Assembly (NCBI RefSeq): GCF_002093665.1
Contig: NZ_MRWE01000001.1
Location: forward strand, 1-64,000
Length of the DNA: 64,000 nucleotides
Direction of reading: 5' to 3'
Source of the DNA: Rouxiella badensis
Lineage (GTDB): Bacteria; Pseudomonadota; Gammaproteobacteria; Enterobacterales; Enterobacteriaceae
Part shown: piece after piece, positions 55,874 to 64,000 of the stretch
How the letters are laid out: each line of letters begins with the position of its first letter
Numbering within the stretch: the first letter of the stretch is position 1
Position numbers and translations under genes: made by a program
Notes under the pieces: generated by a model
Database searches by the model: none
Told to the model about the DNA's origin: nothing
What the model saw: the letters and a program-made list of their open reading frames with translations, nothing else

Positions 55874-56539
55874 ATGTGCCATGCTGTCAACCCGCCCCCC
55901 TTTATGGCTCCCAGAGCTCCCCTACAGAATAGCCAACCTGAAAATACTTTTAACGGAAATAACAGACCCTCTACGCCACGGGCAATGACTGAATACTTAA
56001 AAAGCGCTAAAAATAGAGAGATTTCCTTTACCCCTTATAAGGACAATACCGTTAAAAGCAGTAATAATCCCGTCCAGGTAGAATTAACTCATAGTTTAAA
56101 AAAAAACTTACTTGAGTACTCTGATGCATTATCCGATTTATTGAGAGGTAAAAGAGGTAACCCTCGACTACGCCAGCAGAGCGAGCCCATTAAAGCGGAC
56201 AGTTCTCCACTACGTTCGCCTTCACTGGTGCTCGCCATCGAGAGGAAAATGAGTCGAAACAATACTGATAAGATAAAAATCATCTATCCAAACCTGGCCA
56301 GCCATTCATTGGATAAAATAAAAACGTTAGAGGAAGAAATAGGCGAACTCAATAATGACTTACGTTTAATCGAACGTTCATTAGCGAGGTATGAAATCAC
56401 GTCAGAGGAAAAAGAAAAAACCCTCCACTATTTGAAAAATGATTTAAATAATAACTTCCTAAAGAATTATAAAAGCAATATTCTTTCCTCAAGCTACATC
56501 GTTAAACAGCCTGCGGATTTTCTATCACGATTTGTTTAA
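55874..56539 (+). CDS. Orphan AT-rich gene, hypothetical protein
   Basis: I do not recognise this 221-residue protein. The ATG at 55874 has AAGGA seven bases upstream. Residues 1-40 are rich in Pro, Asn and Ser (HAVNPPPFMAPRAPLQ) with no signal peptide. Residues about 60-130 are basic and polar. About 145-205 is a probable coiled coil (LDKIKTLEEEIGELNNDLRL, then EEKEKTLHYLKNDLNN). Base composition and codon use (many AAT, AAA, ATA, TTA) differ sharply from the neighbours, suggesting horizontal gain. The layout of flexible N-terminus plus coiled coil resembles secreted effectors, but no secretion genes are near. Confidence 0.7.
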   Translation: MCHAVNPPPFMAPRAPLQNSQPENTFNGNNRPSTPRAMTEYLKSAKNREISFTPYKDNTVKSSNNPVQVELTHSLKKNLLEYSDALSDLLRGKRGNPRLRQQSEPIKADSSPLRSPSLVLAIERKMSRNNTDKIKIIYPNLASHSLDKIKTLEEEIGELNNDLRLIERSLARYEITSEEKEKTLHYLKNDLNNNFLKNYKSNILSSSYIVKQPADFLSRFV

Positions 56540-56574
56540 TAGATCATCCATAGTATTATTATCGTCTCAGTAAG

Positions 56575-57345
56575 CTACTCTCGCGCTGAAGGCTGCCAAT
56601 TTTGTAGACGACGACTCCAGCGCTCAAATATCATATCAACAATAATGGCCAGCAGCGCCACCACGATGGCCCCCTGCAATACATAGGCCGTATTGAATCC
56701 GCTCAGCCCGATAATAATCGGCGAACCGAGGCTCTGTGTCCCCACGCTAGAGGCGATGGCCGCCGTGCCAATATTAATAATCACCGAGGTGCGGATGCCT
56801 GCCAGAATGACCGGCGCCGCCAGCGGCAGCTCGACCTGGGTCAGTACCTGTAATCGGCTCATGCCGACCCCTTCGGCAATTTCGCGCGCCGAGGCGGGTA
56901 CCGATTCAAGGCCGGTAATGGTGCCCTGTAAAATCGGCAGCAGCCCGTAAAGCACCAGCGCGATGATGGCCGGTTTCTCACTGAATCCCATCACCGGCAC
57001 GGCGACGGCTAACACCGCCACCGGGGGAAAGGTCTGCCCCATCGCGACCAGTGTTTCAACCAACGCCCTGAACTCCTTGCCGGCCTGGCGCGTGACTCCC
57101 ATCCCCGCCAGCACACCGATGACGACCGCAATCGCGCTCGAAACGCCGACCAGCACCAGATGTGCCAGCACCAGGCTGCTGAAGCTGTCTTGCAGATAAA
57201 CCGGCCTGTCGAGGTCAGGAAACAGCCAATGAAAGACTCCGCCTAAAGAACGCATCCCAAAGATAAGCGCAAGGAACACCGCGATAACCCAAGTCAGCGG
57301 ATCGCGCAGTGCTCGCAGCCAGCGATTGCCCGTCAGGTTGCTCAT
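56575..57345 (-). CDS. yehW: Osmoprotectant ABC transporter permease YehW
   Basis: A 256-residue permease of the glycine-betaine-type importer OsmF-YehYXW. Matches to E. coli YehW include [19 protein letters not shown], the EAA-type loop [20 protein letters not shown] and [19 protein letters not shown]. It has about six membrane segments. The ATG overlaps the yehX stop by four bases. It is the last gene of the operon. Regulation by sigmaS is known in E. coli; here the promoter would lie before osmF. Confidence 0.92.
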   Translation of the reverse strand: MSNLTGNRWLRALRDPLTWVIAVFLALIFGMRSLGGVFHWLFPDLDRPVYLQDSFSSLVLAHLVLVGVSSAIAVVIGVLAGMGVTRQAGKEFRALVETLVAMGQTFPPVAVLAVAVPVMGFSEKPAIIALVLYGLLPILQGTITGLESVPASAREIAEGVGMSRLQVLTQVELPLAAPVILAGIRTSVIINIGTAAIASSVGTQSLGSPIIIGLSGFNTAYVLQGAIVVALLAIIVDMIFERWSRRLQNWQPSARE

Positions 57346-58280
57346 AACGCCTCCCGCTCTGCCACCAGATCGGCGAAGTGAAGTACCCCGATTAACCGCT
57401 GATTGTCATCAATCACCGGCAGACGTTCGGTGTGACGGGCCACGAAAATCGACAGCGCCTCACGTAGCGATATAGACGCTAATACCGGTTCGCCCTCGGC
57501 AGTTTCTCCCCGGCGCGTTCTCTCGCCGACGGACGCTAACGACAGCAGTTTTATTCCAAGCTCGCTGCGCCCGAAGAAGTCACGCACAAACGGCGTCGCT
57601 GGCTGCGTCAGCAGCTCCAGCGGCGTGCCCTGCTGCACGATTTGCCCATCGCTGAGCAACACAATGCGGTCCGCCAGACCTAACGCTTCATCGATATCGT
57701 GCGTCACCAGGACGATAGTGCGCCCGGAAAGCTGATGAATGCGCGCAATCTCTTTCTGCAGCGTCGCACGCGTAACCGGATCCAGTGCACCGAAGGGTTC
57801 ATCCATCAGCAACACCTCAGGGTCGGCGGCCAGCGCTCGCGCAACCCCCACCCGCTGCTGCTGGCCGCCGGAAAGCTGGTGCGGATAGCGATGACGAAAC
57901 TGTTCAGGGTTAAGGCTCAACAGCTCCATCAGTTCGGTCACGCGGTCGCGAATTTTGGTCTTTGGCCACTTAAGCAACTGCGGCACGGTGGCAATATTCT
58001 GTTCCACCGTCCAATGTGGAAACAGCCCGATAGACTGGATGGCGTAACCCATTCTACGGCGTAAATCCTGCGCGCGAAGCTTCTCGATAGGCTCATCGGC
58101 AAAGGTAATTTGCCCGCGGTCGTGCTCAACCAACCGATTGATCATTTTAAGCGTGGTTGATTTTCCCGAACCGGAAGTCCCGATCAGCACGGTAAACTCC
58201 CCCTTAGCGATGTGCAGATTGAGATCGCGCACTACCGCCTTACCGGCAAAGAATTTGCTTACCTGTGAGAAATTGATCAT
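57342..58280 (-). CDS. yehX: Osmoprotectant ABC transporter ATPase YehX
   Basis: A 312-residue ATPase. It has Walker [18 protein letters not shown] near residue 33, signature [15 protein letters not shown] and Walker [17 protein letters not shown]. The last 65 residues form a CBS-type domain ([32 protein letters not shown]), the place where related OpuA-type ATPases sense ionic strength. It is coupled by four-base overlaps to both permease genes. Confidence 0.93.
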   Translation of the reverse strand: MINFSQVSKFFAGKAVVRDLNLHIAKGEFTVLIGTSGSGKSTTLKMINRLVEHDRGQITFADEPIEKLRAQDLRRRMGYAIQSIGLFPHWTVEQNIATVPQLLKWPKTKIRDRVTELMELLSLNPEQFRHRYPHQLSGGQQQRVGVARALAADPEVLLMDEPFGALDPVTRATLQKEIARIHQLSGRTIVLVTHDIDEALGLADRIVLLSDGQIVQQGTPLELLTQPATPFVRDFFGRSELGIKLLSLASVGERTRRGETAEGEPVLASISLREALSIFVARHTERLPVIDDNQRLIGVLHFADLVAEREAL

Positions 58281-59458
58281 TTGCGCGAGGTCTCCAGAAT
58301 TGAGACTAAAAATTTAAAAATTCCGTCAACCACGGCCGCCATCAACACCGCCGGGATCACGCCAAGCAGCACCAGATCCAGTGCGCTGCTGAGCAGTCCC
58401 TGAAACATGATGGCCCCTAGCCCACCGGCACCGATCAGTGCGGCGACCATCGCCATGCCCACGGTCTGTACCGCGACGATGCGGATACCGGACAAAATAA
58501 CCGGCAGCGCGATAGGAGTCTGCACCTTATAAAAGACCTGAAAACGGCTGAGGCCCATGCCGGTGGCCGACTCTATCACGCCGGGCGCGACGGAGTTCAT
58601 TCCCGCTATGACGCTTCGCACCAGAGGCAACAGCGAATACAGCACCAGTGCGATAATTGCCGGTGCCGCACCGATGCCGCTTATGCCGTGTGCGCCGAGC
58701 CAGGGAACGGCCTTGGCAAGCCCCGCCAGCGGGGCGAGAAGGAGGCCAAACAGTGCGATCGACGGAAGCGTCTGGATAATATTGAGTATGGAGAGCACCG
58801 ACGGCTGCCAGCGCGGCAAACGGCAGCACAGCATACCGAGCGGCAGGCCAATCAGAATCGCGGGTATCAGCGTGCCGACCAGCAGTCCGAGGTGCTGCCA
58901 GAGTGCGTCATTGAACACGTCCGAACGATTCTCATACTCTTTGAGCAGGGAAAGCTGCGACAGCTGCCCGCTCGCGAGCAGCACCACGATGGGCACAGCA
59001 AGCTGGAGGTTAAGCAACACCCGCCAGCTGTGATTGGCGGTCAAACGGCTGATGGCGTCGGAGGCCGTCAGCAGCGACAGCGCGGCGCAGGCCCAGAATC
59101 CCCCGCCAAAAGAGATGCGTGCCAGGCTGTCTTCATCCCCTCCAGTCAGCGATAAAGCCGCGTGCCCGGCCAGCGCCACCAGCAGCGCTAGCAGCAGTTC
59201 GGCCAGCAGCATGACCAGCCAATAAACGCCTCGCGACGGGGTAACAAAAGAAAGCAAAAATAAAAGGATAACCGGCAATAGCAGCAGCACAACGGGCCCG
59301 TTGAGCAGCGATGACAGGGCAATGCCCTGTCCCGAGATCAAACGATTGGGCGCGTGGGTGATAAACGCCAGACCGGCACCGGCGGCGATTATCAGCACCA
59401 GCAGCGTAAAAAGTACGCGGTTCTTTATTATGCGGTGAGCCAACACAACGTTAGTCAA
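58277..59458 (-). CDS. yehY: Osmoprotectant ABC transporter permease YehY
   Basis: The larger permease of the importer, 393 residues against about 385 in E. coli. The first 170 residues add four or five extra membrane helices to the usual permease core, which has IIQTLPSIALFGLLLAPLAG and ESATGMGLSRFQVFYKVQTP as the EAA-type loop. The start appears to be a TTG at 59458, with GGGAG upstream. It follows osmF by 30 bases. Confidence 0.91.
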   Translation of the reverse strand: MTNVVLAHRIIKNRVLFTLLVLIIAAGAGLAFITHAPNRLISGQGIALSSLLNGPVVLLLLPVILLFLLSFVTPSRGVYWLVMLLAELLLALLVALAGHAALSLTGGDEDSLARISFGGGFWACAALSLLTASDAISRLTANHSWRVLLNLQLAVPIVVLLASGQLSQLSLLKEYENRSDVFNDALWQHLGLLVGTLIPAILIGLPLGMLCCRLPRWQPSVLSILNIIQTLPSIALFGLLLAPLAGLAKAVPWLGAHGISGIGAAPAIIALVLYSLLPLVRSVIAGMNSVAPGVIESATGMGLSRFQVFYKVQTPIALPVILSGIRIVAVQTVGMAMVAALIGAGGLGAIMFQGLLSSALDLVLLGVIPAVLMAAVVDGIFKFLVSILETSRK

Positions 59459-59488
59459 AAAAACTCTCCCTGCCCCCTTAACCTATTG

Positions 59489-60439
59489 TCAGGATGACTT
59501 CTTGATGAAGCCTTTCTGCTGTAGATATTTAGCCGCGACCTTCTTCGCATCCGCCCCGCCGACCGCAATCTGCGCGTTGAGCTTTTGCAACGTCGGACCG
59601 TCCAGCGAAGCGAAGACAGGCTTCAGCAGGCCGGGAATTTGCGGATACGCTTTCAGTACCGCTTCACGAACGATCGGCGTCGGGGCATAAATGGGCTGCA
59701 CGCCTTTCGGATCCTGTAAGGTTTGCAGCCCCAGCGCCGCGACCGGTCCGTCGGTGCCGTAGGCCATCGCCGCATTAACGCCTGAAGTTTTCTCGGCGGC
59801 CGCTTTAATGGTCACCGCCGTATCGCCCCCGGCTAGCGACAGCAGCTGGTTCTGGTTAAGCTTAAAGCCGTAGGCATTTTCGAAAGCAGGCAGCGCATCG
59901 GGACGCTCGATAAACTCCGCCGAGGCCGCGAGCTTGAAATCACCACCGCCGTTGACCCACTTGCCTAAATCGGCCAGCGTTTGCAGATGATTGGCCCTGG
60001 CAACGTCATCACGTACCGCGATAGTCCAGGTATTGTTCGCCGGAGACGGGTCAAGCCAGACGATTTTATTCTGGTCATAGTCGAGCTTTTTCACCTTCTC
60101 GTAGCCTTGCTTTGCATTTTTCCACGCGGGGTCTTTCTCGTCAGAGAAGAAAAATGCGCCGTTACCGGTGTATTCAGGATAGATATCGATTTCGCCTGCG
60201 GTGATGGCCCCACGTAAGACTTTGGTATTGCCAAGCTGCAGTTTATTGGTGGTCTTGATGCCGTTGGCGTCAAGTACCTGAATAATGATATTTCCCAGTA
60301 GTGATCCTTCGGTATCGATTTTAGATCCCACCTTGACGCTGTCTGCCGCCTGAGCAGAAAGACTGAAGGTAGTGACCACTGTCAGTGCCGCTGCGGCAGC
60401 TATACTTCTCAATCGAGCATTTCCTGTTGTGCGCGCCAT
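59489..60439 (-). CDS. osmF: Osmoprotectant-binding protein OsmF (YehZ)
   Basis: Periplasmic binding protein for glycine betaine-like compounds, 316 residues. The signal peptide (RSIAAAAALTVVTTFSLSAQ, cut after AA near residue 31) is followed by the OpuAC/ProX-type domain: VKVGSKIDTEGSLLGNIIIQ, EIDIYPEYTGNGAFFF, LDPSPANNTWTIAVRDDVAR. AGAGG precedes the ATG. It is first in osmF-yehYXW. E. coli OsmF binds betaine weakly and is induced by sigmaS; ligand affinity here is unknown. Confidence 0.93.
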   Translation of the reverse strand: MARTTGNARLRSIAAAAALTVVTTFSLSAQAADSVKVGSKIDTEGSLLGNIIIQVLDANGIKTTNKLQLGNTKVLRGAITAGEIDIYPEYTGNGAFFFSDEKDPAWKNAKQGYEKVKKLDYDQNKIVWLDPSPANNTWTIAVRDDVARANHLQTLADLGKWVNGGGDFKLAASAEFIERPDALPAFENAYGFKLNQNQLLSLAGGDTAVTIKAAAEKTSGVNAAMAYGTDGPVAALGLQTLQDPKGVQPIYAPTPIVREAVLKAYPQIPGLLKPVFASLDGPTLQKLNAQIAVGGADAKKVAAKYLQQKGFIKKSS

Positions 60440-60689
60440 GCATTTTCCTCTTATCGGGCAGAAGGCCGACCTGGATCAAAGTTAATTAACAGAAATCTGT
60501 ACATAAAATGAGGGTGTTACAAGGATAGTTCAATTTTTGCTTGTGCATAAAATGGCCACACATAAAAGCAGTTGCTCAAGGTGCAGTAAACTGACTTTTA
60601 GTGCATAGCTTTACTAAAACTTCGCTGATTAATCCGAATTAATCATGACACCGCCGAAAAGCGGTCTTTCATTGAGGAAAGAGGCAGAT

Positions 60690-61742
60690 ATGAGCAATGT
60701 TACCCAACCCAGAGCAGTTAACGCCGCTGTCGTTAACAGTCACCATCACATGGATTTTCATCAGATCCAGCTTGCGGCTCCGCTTGAGAACGAGGTCGGG
60801 GTGAGGATAGTCGCCTGCGGCATTTGCCACACCGATCTCGGCTTTATGACCGAAGGCGCGATTTTGGGCCACGAAGGCGCTGGCGTCGTCGAGCAGGTCG
60901 GCAGCGCGGTTAAATCGGTCAAACCGGGCGATCACGTTTTACTCTCCTACCAGTCGTGCGGTGTGTGTGCGGAATGTCAGGACCGTCATCCGTATAACTG
61001 TGAACACTTCTCAAAGCTTAACTTTGGCTTTCAGCGAATTGACGGAACCAGTGCTTATCCAGAGGGCGTGCAGGGCCACTTTTTTGGTCAGTCGGCGTTT
61101 GCCGACTATTGCCTGGTCACCGAACAGAATCTGGTGAAAGTTGCGCCCGAGCTGCCGCTTAACGTGCTGGCCCCGCTGGGTTGCGGTATCCAGACCGGTG
61201 CGGGAACCGTGTTTAATACGCTAAAGGTTAAGCCAGGCGAAAGCCTGATGGTCATGGGTACCGGTGCCGTAGGACTTGCCGCCATCATGGCCGCTAAAAT
61301 TGCCGGGGCCAAAACGATTATCGCCGTTGACCGTGAACCGCGCAGGCTGGCGCTGGCCCGTAAGCTTGGGGCGACGGAGAGCATTAATTCCGACGAAGAA
61401 AACTACCTTGCGACGCTGTGCCCGCATCTTGATTATGTTATTGATACAACAGGAATATCTCATCTCGACGAGCTGGGTCAAGACGTCCTGAAGGAAGGGG
61501 GAACGCTGGTTCGCCTGGCCGGTATAGCCGGTGAGCCGCTGACTCGTGGGCGTAAGGCGATTAGCGTGATTCAAGGTGACTCGGTGGCGCAAGATTTTCT
61601 GCCAAAACTGATCGAATACTGGCAGCAGGGGCGCTTCCCACTCGAGCAGATGATTACTTTCTACGATTTTGATGACATAAACCGCGCGCTTAAAGAGGCG
61701 AACAACGGCAGCGCCGTCAAAGCGGTGTTAGTCTGGGAATAG
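60690..61742 (+). CDS. Zinc-dependent NAD(P) alcohol dehydrogenase
   Basis: A 350-residue medium-chain dehydrogenase of the aryl/benzyl-alcohol type. I chose the ATG at 60690 with AGAGG upstream. Catalytic zinc ligands are in CGICHTD (Cys46) and LGHEGAG (His61, Glu62). Structural zinc Cys lie in SCGVCAECQDRHPYNC. The coenzyme motif is VMGTGAVGLAAIMAAKIAGA, and AVDREPRR after it favours NAD. The segment between HTDL and LGHE is about six residues shorter than usual. It may work with the MFS transporter 137 bases downstream; substrate unknown. Confidence 0.88.
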   Translation: MSNVTQPRAVNAAVVNSHHHMDFHQIQLAAPLENEVGVRIVACGICHTDLGFMTEGAILGHEGAGVVEQVGSAVKSVKPGDHVLLSYQSCGVCAECQDRHPYNCEHFSKLNFGFQRIDGTSAYPEGVQGHFFGQSAFADYCLVTEQNLVKVAPELPLNVLAPLGCGIQTGAGTVFNTLKVKPGESLMVMGTGAVGLAAIMAAKIAGAKTIIAVDREPRRLALARKLGATESINSDEENYLATLCPHLDYVIDTTGISHLDELGQDVLKEGGTLVRLAGIAGEPLTRGRKAISVIQGDSVAQDFLPKLIEYWQQGRFPLEQMITFYDFDDINRALKEANNGSAVKAVLVWE

Positions 61743-61878
61743 AGTAAAAAAGCGCTCACCAGATGCTTTAATCGACAATAATTAGATCTTTTTATTTTAA
61801 CTTATACTCATTTTGATCTTGTTGCGTAGCTGTCTGGACGTCTATACTGCTTTTTTTATTAAAAGCGTAGTTAAAAAA

Positions 61879-63369
61879 ATGTCTGACACTATTGCGGCTT
61901 CTACCGCCGCCTCATCAGGGTATACCCACACATCCAACGTCGACGATGCGCCGACGTTGATCCGTTCCGCGGCCGATATCACACGCCTGGTGAATCAGGG
62001 CGCAACCAAACTTAGCGATGCCCGTATCGTCGTCGCCATCGCACTGGGAGGCGTTTTCCTCGACGCTTACGATCTCGGTGGGCTGGCCTTCGGTATGAAA
62101 GACATTACTCGCCAGTTTGGCCTGTCGCCGTCGGGCGCGGGTCTGGTGGCTTCGGCAATTACGCTCGGCGCAATCGTAGGTGCCTTGTTTGGGGGTTACC
62201 TCACCGACAAAATTGGTCGCTACCGCGTCTTCATGGCCGATATGTTCTTCTTCGTCGTTGCCGCACTGGCCTGTGCATTCGCCCCTAACGAGTGGGTTCT
62301 GGGCGGTTCTCGCTTCGTGATGGGCATTGGCGTCGGCATCGATTTACCGGTAGCGATGGCGTTTCTGGCCGAGTTTTCAAAGCTCTCGGGCCGCGGCAAC
62401 AAAGCTTCGCGGGTCGCGATGTGGTGCCCGACCTGGTATGCGGCTATCAGCATTTCCTACCTGCTGGTTCTGTTGCTGTATGCGGTGCTTCCCGCTGACA
62501 AGACCGACATCCTGTGGCGTCTGATCCTGGGCTTTGGTGCGGTGCCTGCACTGCTTATCATTGCTATCCGCCATCGTTACATGAATGAATCGCCGGTCTG
62601 GACCGCCAATCAGGGCGACCTTGAAGGCGCAGCGGCAATTTTGCGTCGTTCTTATAATATCAACGTAGAAGTGGCGGCAGACGCCAATCTGCAACCGCAG
62701 CCGGAAGTGCGCAAAGCGGCCTGGAGTAACTACGGCGAGCTGCTGAAAGGCATTTATCTCAAGCGTACGATCCTTGCCACCGTGACGTCGCTGGTTTCAC
62801 CGTTTGCTTACAACGCCGTTGCCTTTGGTTTGCCGGTCATTCTCTCAACCTTTCTCAAACAGTCGCTGATGAGCACCATCCTATTCTCGCTGGGGCTAAA
62901 TCTGTGCTTTGCGTTCGTGGGTGGGCTGCTGGCGGTGCGTCTGGTGCCTAAGTTAGGCGCGTGGAATATGACGCTGGCAGGCTATGCATTGCAGCTGATT
63001 GCGATGGTGGGTCTGGCGCTGGTGGGCCGTCCGGCTGACAGTGCCGAGGCGGCTATCTCCATCTCTATGCTTGCATTGTTCCTGTTTGGTCAAGGCATCG
63101 GTCCGGGATCGCACACCATGACTTTCGCCTCGCTGAGCTATCCCACGTCGCTGCGCGGCGTCGGGGTCGGTTTTAACCAGATTCTGGTTCGCGCCAGCTC
63201 AACGGCGTCACTGTTCCTTTTCCCCGTGCTCTCTGCCGCACTCGGCACTAGCGTATTCTGGGTTATCGCGTTTGCGCCACTGGCGGGGCTGATTGTGCTG
63301 CTGGCTATTCGTTGGGAACCTTCAGGCTATGACGTCGACGCGGAAGACTTCGAACCGGTCAAGGCATAA
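61879..63369 (+). CDS. MFS transporter, sugar-porter/YdjK-like
   Basis: A 496-residue major facilitator with twelve membrane segments. The motif A loop is GGYLTDKIGRYRVFMADM, with further matches FVMGIGVGIDLPVAMAFLAE and TFASLSYPTSLRGVGVGFNQ. It recalls YdjK-type transporters. The ATG at 61879 is chosen although its ribosome site is poor; the frame is open 22 codons upstream. Placed after the alcohol dehydrogenase, it may import that enzyme's substrate. The exact solute cannot be read. Confidence 0.85.
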   Translation: MSDTIAASTAASSGYTHTSNVDDAPTLIRSAADITRLVNQGATKLSDARIVVAIALGGVFLDAYDLGGLAFGMKDITRQFGLSPSGAGLVASAITLGAIVGALFGGYLTDKIGRYRVFMADMFFFVVAALACAFAPNEWVLGGSRFVMGIGVGIDLPVAMAFLAEFSKLSGRGNKASRVAMWCPTWYAAISISYLLVLLLYAVLPADKTDILWRLILGFGAVPALLIIAIRHRYMNESPVWTANQGDLEGAAAILRRSYNINVEVAADANLQPQPEVRKAAWSNYGELLKGIYLKRTILATVTSLVSPFAYNAVAFGLPVILSTFLKQSLMSTILFSLGLNLCFAFVGGLLAVRLVPKLGAWNMTLAGYALQLIAMVGLALVGRPADSAEAAISISMLALFLFGQGIGPGSHTMTFASLSYPTSLRGVGVGFNQILVRASSTASLFLFPVLSAALGTSVFWVIAFAPLAGLIVLLAIRWEPSGYDVDAEDFEPVKA

Positions 63370-63418
63370 AAAGTAACAGTCCGCTCCCCCGTGGATTAAA
63401 AATGGAGGAGCGGATGTA

Positions 63419-64000
63419 TCAAACTACCGGTGCGCGCGGCGCAAAGACCGGCTGTACGCCCGCCTCGGTCAGCATCGCAACCAACGCGTGCCCACCGTTC
63501 GGGCGGCTCTGCGCGAACTCGAGTTCGGTCGCCACTATCGGGCTTATCCAAAACAGGTTAACCGGATCGCCGTAGCTGCGCGGCATCTCAAGTTTTCCGA
63601 GCGGTGCGCCTAACTCCGCCGACACCACGTGACCTTCATAGCCTAACGGCGCAACCGGCGAAAGCAGCGTGTGCCCCTCCCCCAACCAACTCAGCGTCGT
63701 CCAGGGCAGTTGGGCATACTCTGACATCGCACTCGCCATCTGCACCGCATTGGCCTCATCGACGTACTCTTTGCCGACCGCAAACGCCAGTTCGATACGA
63801 CGATGATGCTCAGCCTCATCGTTAAAAATCAGCTCAATCTGCGGCATCGGGCGGATACTCATGCCCAGGGTGAAGAAGTAGAAATTCTCGTCATCTTCAT
63901 GCTGTGAAATCGCCATCGGCGGCCACGTGCCCTGATCGATAGCGTAATATTTTACCGCCGGGCCGAAGCGTTGTTCATAGCAGGCGATGAAATTACGCTG
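63419..64000 (-). CDS. Suppressor-of-fused (SUFU) domain protein, cut by the right edge
   Basis: The C-terminal 193 codons of a gene whose start lies beyond the window; the frame stays open to base 64000 (QRNFIACYEQRFGPAVKYYA, then IDQGTWPPMAISQHE). The domain is the SUFU family: ENFYFFTLGMSIRPMPQIEL, YVDEANAVQMASAMSEYAQL, PLGYEGHVVSAELGAPLGK and DPVNLFWISPIVATELEFAQ. In bacteria the domain is often an immunity-like or accessory protein; a function here is not established. A methionine at 63916 is internal. It converges on the MFS gene. Confidence 0.8.
   Translation of the reverse strand, partial: QRNFIACYEQRFGPAVKYYAIDQGTWPPMAISQHEDDENFYFFTLGMSIRPMPQIELIFNDEAEHHRRIELAFAVGKEYVDEANAVQMASAMSEYAQLPWTTLSWLGEGHTLLSPVAPLGYEGHVVSAELGAPLGKLEMPRSYGDPVNLFWISPIVATELEFAQSRPNGGHALVAMLTEAGVQPVFAPRAPVV

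Noticed and set aside
1-64000. CRISPR array, tRNA, prophage or insertion sequence
   Set aside because: No regularly spaced repeats, tRNA cloverleaf, integrase, transposase or terminal inverted repeats were seen.

Overview
The window is a chromosomal stretch of an enterobacterium. Many genes read as close relatives of Escherichia coli K-12 proteins (gsiABCD, iaaA, moeA/moeB, ybiT, tsx, betTIBA, eptB, ompX, rhtA, dps, glnHPQ, rlmF, ybiB, dinG, yedA, yehW/X/Y and osmF). Several blocks follow the E. coli 18-19 min map, but other genes are interleaved that E. coli lacks there. Coding density is high and operons overlap by 4 or 8 bases. I infer Yersiniaceae (Serratia/Rahnella/Ewingella/Rouxiella-like) rather than Escherichia. 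No rRNA, tRNA, CRISPR, prophage or insertion sequence was seen.

Layout. 1-7.0 kb: the glutathione importer operon iaaA-gsiABCD, leftward, behind a good sigma70-type promoter. 7.0-9.7 kb: a tiny DeoR-type HTH gene with its own CRP site and terminator, then moeA-moeB for molybdenum cofactor. 9.7-14.9 kb: ybiT, an orphan glycosyltransferase, the nucleoside channel tsx, and an LtrA-family membrane protein. 14.9-21.2 kb: the choline-to-glycine-betaine module, betIBA leftward and betT rightward, around a BetI-like palindrome. 21.3-24.1 kb: eptB and a membrane-anchored endonuclease/phosphatase-fold protein. 24.4-28.8 kb: an HprRS/CusRS-like two-component system, divergent from a DUF5666 protein, a cytochrome b561 and a Tat-exported molybdenum lipoprotein. 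28.8-32.9 kb: ompX, rhtA, and a FAS1 protein followed by an ECF sigma factor and its RskA-like anti-sigma. 33.3-36.6 kb: dps and glnHPQ, the latter with sigma54 and NtrC sites. 36.6-43.7 kb: rlmF, a flavin reductase-like gene, an M3 peptidase, ybiB and dinG. 43.9-47.3 kb: a general porin, a P4-type acid phosphatase lipoprotein, and an XRE-cupin/GNAT pair.

47.5-54.3 kb is the most distinctive block. It is a nine-gene, tightly overlapping operon led by a MerR regulator: NTF2-like, SDR, FAD oxidoreductase, DUF1365, Cfa-like methyltransferase, DUF2878, chalcone isomerase-like and a DUF3833 lipoprotein. TGTACA repeats lie just upstream. It resembles the lipid-modification clusters that other proteobacteria place under light or singlet-oxygen control. 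54.4-64 kb: yedA, a 57-residue membrane peptide, an AT-rich orphan gene, the osmF-yehYXW osmoprotectant importer, a zinc alcohol dehydrogenase, an MFS transporter, and a suppressor-of-fused-domain gene cut by the right edge.

Themes. Osmoprotection appears twice (bet and osmF-yeh). Envelope stress and repair recur (eptB, ompX, the Mo-enzyme system, the FAS1/ECF module, the lipid cluster). MoeA and MoeB in this window supply steps of the cofactor route that the Mo-lipoprotein needs. All functional statements rest on reading motifs and remembered family members; no database search was run.
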